A stretch of 64,000 bases of DNA from Austropuccinia psidii (Eukaryota > Basidiomycota > Pucciniomycetes > Pucciniales > Sphaerophragmiaceae), in NCBI GenBank assembly GCA_023105745.1, contig JALGQZ010000008.1, forward strand, positions 22,362,866-22,426,865, read 5' to 3'. The notes beneath the pieces are model-generated. The model did no database searches. It saw only the letters and a program-made list of their open reading frames with translations, and had not been told where the DNA came from. Every line of letters begins with the position of its first letter. The stretch's first letter is position 1. Positions 57,851 through 64,000 of the stretch are shown here, piece after piece. The position numbers and the translations under genes were made by a program.

Positions 57851-59815
57851 TTAATTTGCTGGTGATATTTGGGGAGGTTTCCAGTTTCCCCATTCTTCTA
57901 TTTGAGCTATAGCTGCTGCCTTCTCACCCTTCCTTTCCTCAATTACTGTTGTTTCTTGCTTCTTTTGGGGTGGATTTGATTGTTCCATCATTTTCTTTGT
58001 AAAATCCTCCTGCTCTTTGGAAAAATGTCTAACTAATTCTTTCGCAGATCTAGGGCCTTCTGTGGGTACTCTTTGAAAATTTGGAAAAAGATATGTTCCT
58101 CCATGCTTCAAGACCATTCTTTTCTCCAAGTCTTCTGTGAGATGATTACATCTTATTGCGGAATGTCCTTCTTCTAGGCAGTAATAACACTTCAATGGCT
58201 GTCTTGGAGCCATTTGAGCTGAAACATATGGTTGATAACCAGAGGATATGGGTGGTGAAGGATATCTTGGCCTGAATGGCTGTGAGTTTTGTATAGTTCT
58301 ATGATCTTGATTATTATTTGGTTGAGGTTTCTTGGGAGATTCAACTACTTCAGAGAGATGTTTGAGCTGATTCAATACTTCCTTAACTGCTTCATTCCCA
58401 GTATCATTTGATTGATTTTCTTGTGGCTGAGGATTTTTAATTGTTTTGCTAAGATCTTTCATTTGCTTTAAGACTTCTTCCCAGCTTTCCTCTTCAAACC
58501 TAGCTTTATTCTCTTGTGACTTTGGCTGTGAAAATTCCTTCTGTTGAATTAAGATTTTGGCTTCTAGGTCTTGTTCAATATACAACTTTAAGATTTCCAA
58601 TCTTGGAATGATATAACCACCATCCAAAGCTTGCACCATGGCCTTATCTTTAATCATTTCTTTGTAAATAGATTCTTGAACACTTGAGGAAATACTCGCC
58701 AAAATTTCTTGATTGTGATTGATATCTCCTTGTATATATTGATACCTTTTGAGATAATTAATAATAGATTCATATTCACCAATGAACTTTTTATATTGGG
58801 TCATATTTCTAATTCCTCCTTCTTGTTGAATCTTTTCAAATAATTGAGTAATTGAGGACAGCTTGTATCTTCTTTCAGGTGACACTGTTCCCCATCTCCT
58901 CTTCATATCCAATTTTAATTGCTCCCAATCGCCAGTTTCATATCCAGGCATTCCTTCAATATGGTAGCTAATTTATTGATCTTTAGTCCAAAAGGATATC
59001 TGTCTTGCTATATCCCTTCCACTTGCTCCTTCAATTTCTGCTATATTTTCTACTCTTTTAATAAATCTTTCCACTTCCTTTCCATCAAACCATAAATTAT
59101 AATCCTTTGGTCTGATCTTGACAATGGGTGTATTGTTTTGTGGGATTTCTTGTTGCAATGGGCTTGAAGGCTGTGCATGAATATTAACGCGCTTTGGTAG
59201 AGTATTTGGCCTTTGTGAAGTGAATGGAGTTGATGAGGCCATAGGCCTTGAAAATGGTGATGGTGACCCTTCTTTTCTAAAGATTCTTGGCATGCTCGTA
59301 GTTTCTTCCATTGGGCTGTTTTCTGCGGTAAAACTTGACTCTTTCCGTTTCCCTCCTTTTTTAAGGAGTTCAATTAATTCTTGTTGCATTTCAAACATTC
59401 TTTGATGAAGTCTTTCTACATCAGAAATATCTTCTTGTCCTTGCATGGTCTCTTCATTTATAATTTCTTCTTTGGATTCATCTGGATTGTGTGGTATCTT
59501 TGATGATTATGCTGAATCCATATTGATATATTCTTTATTTATTTTCTCTTTTTCACTTTTCTTTTTAATTTCAAATAGTTCCTTGAGTAATTTCTGAAAA
59601 TAATCTGTAACTATCTTTTGATCTTTCTTCTTAGTTCTGGGTGTACCAACTGGTATACTATAATCTATAGGTGATTCTTCTCCAGGTGGTGTTTCTCCTC
59701 TTTTTGGATAATAATAGTGAAATGATTTTGTTGAAGAACTTGCTGGTGATGATGATTTAGAATTTTGTGGTTTTTCTGATTCCAGATTGACTTGATAGGT
59801 GCTTGAAATTTTTTA
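57851..59815 (-). pseudogene. Gag of element 3
   Basis: One frame with two inner stops (near 59510 and at 58973-58975). The N-terminal part is Ser/Pro-rich (SFHYYYPKRGETPPGEE). The capsid region has DYNLWFDGKEVERFIKRVEN, EGASGRDIARQISFW, MPGYETGDWEQLKLDMKRRW and YKKFIGEYESIINYLKRY. After a Gln-rich linker there is a complete zinc knuckle, CYYCLEEGHSAIRC (about 58148-58190). All capsid landmarks are present. No start codon is evident upstream of 59815, where the frame opens after a stop; the start may be spliced or non-ATG. Confidence 0.8.
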
Positions 59816-59901
59816 TTGATAAAAGGTTTTCTTTATATGGACTAAATTTGAATGTTTTTTTTTGATAATTGACAGATTATTGATGGTTGAAGCTGTTGTT
59901 G

Positions 59902-59921
59902 GCCACTGTTGGGACACCAGA
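59902..59921 (-). promoter_or_regulatory. Candidate primer-binding site of element 3
   Basis: On the minus strand the bases after the 5' LTR are TC then TGGTGTCCCAACAGTGGC. The TGG start after a two-base gap is typical of a tRNA primer site; the tRNA is not identified. Confidence 0.6.
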
Positions 59922-62224
59922 TGTGGGAACTCCTTTTGGTGTGGGATGAAATAAGGCAGTACCTTGAGGGGGAGATTATTGGTAAGTCTGTTTTGAATTT
60001 CAGAATTGTCCAATAACCATGGGTGCTAAGGTGTATTAGCTGCCCCTCTAAATAATACTGAATAGTCAGCCTACAGAGAATCACAAAATAAAATAAGATT
60101 TGTGGCTTTAACAGATAGAGAAGACTTATCAGCAGTCTCTAAATCAGACCTATCAATAACACTACAGTAAAAACTCTGATCTAAAATTTCTGATAAAATA
60201 AACACTAGATTTGTTTATTTTATTTTAATAAAAGTGATCATAATATATATATATATATATGTTTTGGGTTTCTGTTATTTTAATAAAACTAATAAGAATA
60301 TTTTTTTTGTTTTTTTTAATAAGAATGATAATAATATATATATTTTTTATGGTTTTAGGTTTATAATGATTTTTTTGATATGAGTACTAAAAATAAGACT
60401 ACTGGATTTGATTCTTTTAGGATTTTTTTAATACTGAGTTTATATCCCTACTACTTCTCTTTGTTAATAACACTAAGCTTTTGAGCAAGGCTACTAAGCT
60501 TTAACTACGGTTATACTACTATTCTTTACTAATAATAAGCTATTGAGCAAGGCTACTGAGCTTTTACTACGGTTATACTACTATTCTTTACTAATACTAA
60601 GCTACTGAGCAAGGCTACTGAGCTTTTCACTACTAAAACACTACTACTATTATAGATATCCTGCTAGCTCAGGGATGGTGGTGATCCTGGATAGTGGGAA
60701 CTTGTTCCATGATGATGGGAAAAATGAGGGAGAGAGGACCTCTATTTATAGCTTTTGGGCCTCTATAGAGCTTCTCAAAATAGGGTACTTAGAAAAAATC
60801 ATAGTTGAGAGGTTTTAGCTGGTGAGACGTGTAGTTTTGGTGTAGCAGTGTGTTTGCTGAGAGAATTATGCTGGTGGTGCTTTTTCTTATCAAAATCATG
60901 TGATGTATTTGAGATAATTTGGCTGGTGAGATATTCTCTTTTGCCAAGAAAGTGGAGAAAATACAGCTCCTGACAATTGAACTTTCTTCTAGTCATATGA
61001 TATATATGAGATAATTATGCTGGTGCTTTATGTTTCTTATCAAAATCATGTGATGTCTTTGAGATAATTTTGCTGGTGACACTTTCATTTTGGGCGACTT
61101 TGTTACGTATTTTCTGAGAGAATTATGCTGGTGGTGCTTTTTCTTATCAAAATCATGTGATGTGTTTGAGATAATTTCGCTGGTGGGATTTTCTTTTTGC
61201 CAAGAAAGTGGAGAAAATACAGCTCCTTACAATTGAACTGTCTTCTAGTCATATGATATATATGAGAAAATTATGCTGGTGTTTCTGTTTCTTATCAAGA
61301 TCATGTGATGTCTTTGAGATAATTTGGCTGGTGATGTTTTCTTGAAGGCGGGGAAAGTATTTTTGTTTCTATTTTTTACGTATGTTCTGAGAGAATTATG
61401 CTGGTGGTGCTTTTTCTTATTGAAATCATGTGATGTATTTGAGATAATTTGGCTGGTGAGATTTTCTTTTTTGCAAGAAAGTGGAGAAAATACAGCTCCT
61501 GACAATTGAAATTTCTTCTAGTCATATGAAATATATGAGAGAATTATGCTGGTGTTTCTGTTTCTTATCAAAATCATGTGATGTCTTTGAGATAATTTTG
61601 CTGGTGACACTTTCATTTTTGGTGACTTTGTTACGTATTTTCTGAGAGAATTATGCTGGTGGTGCTTTTTCTTATCAAAATCATGTGATGTGTTTGAGAT
61701 AATTTGGCTGGTGGTGTTTTCTTGAAGGTGGGGAAAGTATCTTTTGTTTCTATTTTTTACATATGTTCTGAGAGAATTATGCTGGTGGATTTATTTTAGT
61801 ATTGTATCATTTCATATGGAGATTTCATCATTTCTATCAAGTTTGATGCATTTTATTATTGCTAAGGAAGCATTTGTTCTTGGAAAATATATTGTAATTT
61901 TATGCATAGCCTTGAGATATTTCTTCTTTCAATTGAATCAAGGTGGGGAAAATACAGCTCTGATGCTTTGGTCCATCTTCATATACCTTCATTTGGATTA
62001 ACTGACTTTAATGATGTAATTTGTTATTGATGATGCAATAAGGTGGATAAATACTTGATACTATAATGTTTTGATAAGATCTTGAGGCTGTGTATTGTAT
62101 ATTTCTTTTTGAAATTTGTAATTGTAATGTGTAAATCTGTTTTGCGTAATTCTTTTTATTATCATTTTTTTCTTTTGTTTTATTGGTAAGCTTGAAACTG
62201 GTACTAATGGTATGGAATACCACA
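59922..62224 (-). repeat. 5' LTR of element 3
   Basis: 2,303 bp, collinear and highly similar to 50356-52660. It repeats the threefold block (about 60465-60635), the seven-copy TCATGTGA module (about 60850-61710) and the (TA)n run near 60245. Confidence 0.9.
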
Positions 62225-62364
62225 GCAAGGTTTCTCTTTTTTTGATACCTTTTGACATTCTGTTTTCTCAGCTCCATGTTTTGATGGTTTTTTACTCTAC
62301 AATTGGTTTATGATATTTTGGCTGTCATGCTTGTGCTCTGGTTTTGAGTCACAGGCTGACAGCT

Positions 62365-63300
62365 GGACTATTTATACAAAACCTGGATTCCTCTCAAGGA
62401 TTATTATATGCCAGCCTGCACTAACTAAAATTATAACCTGGGTGGGGGCTTCACCTCAATAGTTGAAGATGCCCCTGCCATGGTTAAGCTTTCACTCCAA
62501 AAATCCACCAGTACTCTCCTGAATGTTGTTAGGGCCCTTCAAACATCTTTAAAGAAGCAAATTATTAAAATCATCAAAAGAATCTCCAAAGAGATTATTT
62601 TCAATTTCAAGAATTTCCCTCCACACATCTTTACTCTCAATCACAAGGTGTCTCATTATGTGCTTCAGGTTGCCTTTGAAAATTTCAAAAGGAAATTTCC
62701 CCCAATGAAAAATGCACCAACAAATATTGCAATTATCAAGGCATACCTTGAAAGAACAAGAGCCAAAAGGCATTTTCCAAGCACAAAAGGCTCCAGCTAT
62801 TGGAATTTGATCCTCAGTGGCATTGGAATTTACCTATGAGAATTTTTTAATTTTCAGTTTCTTAGTTTTATTTTTTCCATTAACTTATTTTGTTTGTGAT
62901 ATTCTTCTCAGAAAGGCTATCAAAGTAATGAGAAAAGTGTTGAGAAAAAAATAAAGGATCCAAGATCAAAGCTTTGGATATTGGGGAAGACCCTTTTCAA
63001 AGACCAATCACAGAAATAACACCAATTCTTCAAAATTTTGAAGATTCTATGACTGGAAAAGTCCCTTTTGATCAAATTCCCAAGTCTCAAGAGGATAAAG
63101 AATATTATGAAGACCCACTAGAATGCAAAAAAATCCATGGAAGACCTTGAGGAGCCAAAAATAAAAGACATCCCTAAAGATTTTAAATCATTGAAAGTAA
63201 ATCAAAGAGAAGAGGAAGGCCAACATAAAAAGTGACAAGAAAAAAAACTTCAAGATCACAGTCAGTTTCCCCCCTAAAATTATGGAAGTGGATTCATCTG
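62365..63300 (+). pseudogene. Mutator-like transposase, C-terminal half, broken
   Basis: A + strand frame reads LDYLYKTWIPLKDYYMPACT, then a stop, then GGGFTSIVEDAPAMVKLSLQ (MULE transposases carry TTSRVEGAH here) and STSTLLNVVRALQTSLKKQI, ending at 62839. This is the C-terminal helical part of fungal MULE transposases. From 62940 a linker has DPFQRPITEITPILQNF and DQIPKSQEDKEYYEDPLEC, then two basic GRP motifs (HGRP-GAKNKR near 63150 and RRGRPT near 63210), as in MULE proteins fused to OTU domains. Several stops break it. It complements the N-terminal half at 32640-33660. Confidence 0.6.
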
Positions 63301-63625
63301 AAGATTCTGAAGATTCTTCTAAGGCCTCATTATCCAAATCAATCACTTCATCAGATTAACTAATTTCAGAAACTGAATTGAATGAATATGGAAAATAAGG
63401 AGTCACCCTCAGAAGGCTCAGAAGAGTGGCCCAGAGTAGAAGAACCTCACAAAGAAAGTCCCAAAATCCTGCAACAACTTTTAAGATATATGATGAAATT
63501 TACTTAGCCTATGAGGACTGAAAACACAATTATCACACAAAGGATGAATGCTCCAAGCTCTTGTTGAGTTTTTGATTCATTTTAATTAATAATATTCTTG
63601 TTTATTTGAATATTCATTTATTTTT

Positions 63626-64000
63626 ATGACCCATTTTCATCAGTTAGCTGTACAAAGAAGCTTGCCCAAATTAATTTTGGAATACACCTTCAAGCCCATC
63701 AATGTCCAGGGTGATGGAAACTGTGGGTACAGAAAAGTGTCCCATTACATTTACAAGACTAATAATCAAGGGGCTGATTTAAGAGGTGACTTGGCTGAAG
63801 AAATTCAAAAAATCAAGATCTTCATAAAGCAATGAACACTTTGGTACCCTAAGTATCCTCTTATTTGGAGAGAATTAATTGTTATGTATATGTTGGAAAG
63901 GCTCCAAAGATTAAGTGGATGACATTCTTGATATAGGGGACCAAATTTAAACAAAGTCTCAAAGAACTGTTTCATTTCATTCTAACAACCAATATTTCTC
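63626..64000 (+). pseudogene. OTU-family cysteine protease domain, start, broken and cut by the window end
   Basis: FKPINVQGDGNCGYRKVSHY carries the OTU signature D-G-N-C with the catalytic cysteine and preceding aspartate intact. The frame continues ADLRGDLAEEIQ and closes at 63833-63835. In other frames YPLIWREL and similar residues continue the domain to about 63980. OTU domains are known in many Mutator-like elements, where their role is unclear (deubiquitinase or SUMO-protease-like). The catalytic histidine would lie beyond the window. The position right after the MULE transposase end and the GRP linker supports one fused polypeptide. Confidence 0.6.

Larger units (their letters stand above)
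50356..62224 (-). mobile_element. Element 3: non-autonomous gag-protease LTR retrotransposon
   Basis: 11.9 kb with 2.3-kb LTRs (50356-52660 and 59922-62224), sense tips TGTGGTATTC...GAGTTCCCACA. The interior keeps gag, a retropepsin, a second retropepsin-like segment and an unknown segment, but reverse transcriptase, RNase H and nearly all of integrase are gone. Only the integrase tail survives (52830-53160). A possible 4-bp target duplication is GCGA (50352-50355) against GCAA (62225-62228). In the first 280 bp of the two LTRs I count about ten differences, so the insertion is fairly recent. It must be mobilised by proteins from another element. Confidence 0.85.

Noticed and set aside
1..64000. 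tRNA, rRNA or snRNA genes
   Set aside because: I looked for GGTTCGAATCC-type B boxes and conserved RNA signatures and found none that I could support.

Overview
This window looks like a piece of a very transposon-rich, AT-rich fungal genome. Introns of 62-114 nt with GT..AG ends, two conserved eukaryotic genes and the particular gag/pol, Mutator-like and Tc1-like families point to a rust fungus (Pucciniales). The retrotransposon and Mutator proteins resemble ones I associate with the myrtle rust Austropuccinia psidii. That species call rests on memory of protein families, not on a search.

Layout. Two host genes, both on the + strand, lie in the first 22 kb: TRP2 (anthranilate synthase component I, six exons, 1673-3632) and IMP3 (U3 snoRNP protein, five exons, 20508-21438). 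They are 17 kb apart. Between them are a 1.23-kb foldback DNA element with an internal ATGGCATTAA-type palindromic satellite (4980-6209), a decayed minus-oriented LTR (about 7860-9535), and a decayed plus-oriented LTR split by about 3.8 kb of foreign DNA that includes a dead Tc1/mariner element (14082-19465). A possible first exon of a RING-type gene lies just after IMP3.

From 24.7 kb to the end the window is nested transposons. A decayed chromovirus copy starts with an LTR at 25715-27438 and a gag relic. A Mutator-like (MULE) transposase relic covers its N-terminal half at 32640-33660. Its C-terminal half plus an OTU cysteine-protease domain appears on the same strand at 62365-64000, so one MULE gene may have been split by about 28.7 kb of later insertions. 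Between the halves lie three LTR retrotransposons. Element 1 (34664-40281, +) is Ty3/gypsy and cut off inside integrase. Element 2 (40282-50181, -) is a complete but dead chromovirus with 1.79-kb LTRs and a chromodomain. Element 3 (50356-62224, -) has 2.3-kb LTRs and gag plus retropepsin, and has lost reverse transcriptase, RNase H and almost all of integrase.

The most interesting signals are: a dyad of two AP-1/Gcn4-type TGAGTCA half-sites kept in five related LTRs; the non-autonomous element 3, whose roughly 1,500-codon frame carries only in-frame stops and no frameshift; seven copies of a TCATGTGA-bearing module in each of its LTRs; and the split MULE. I found no RNA genes, CRISPR arrays or prokaryotic features.
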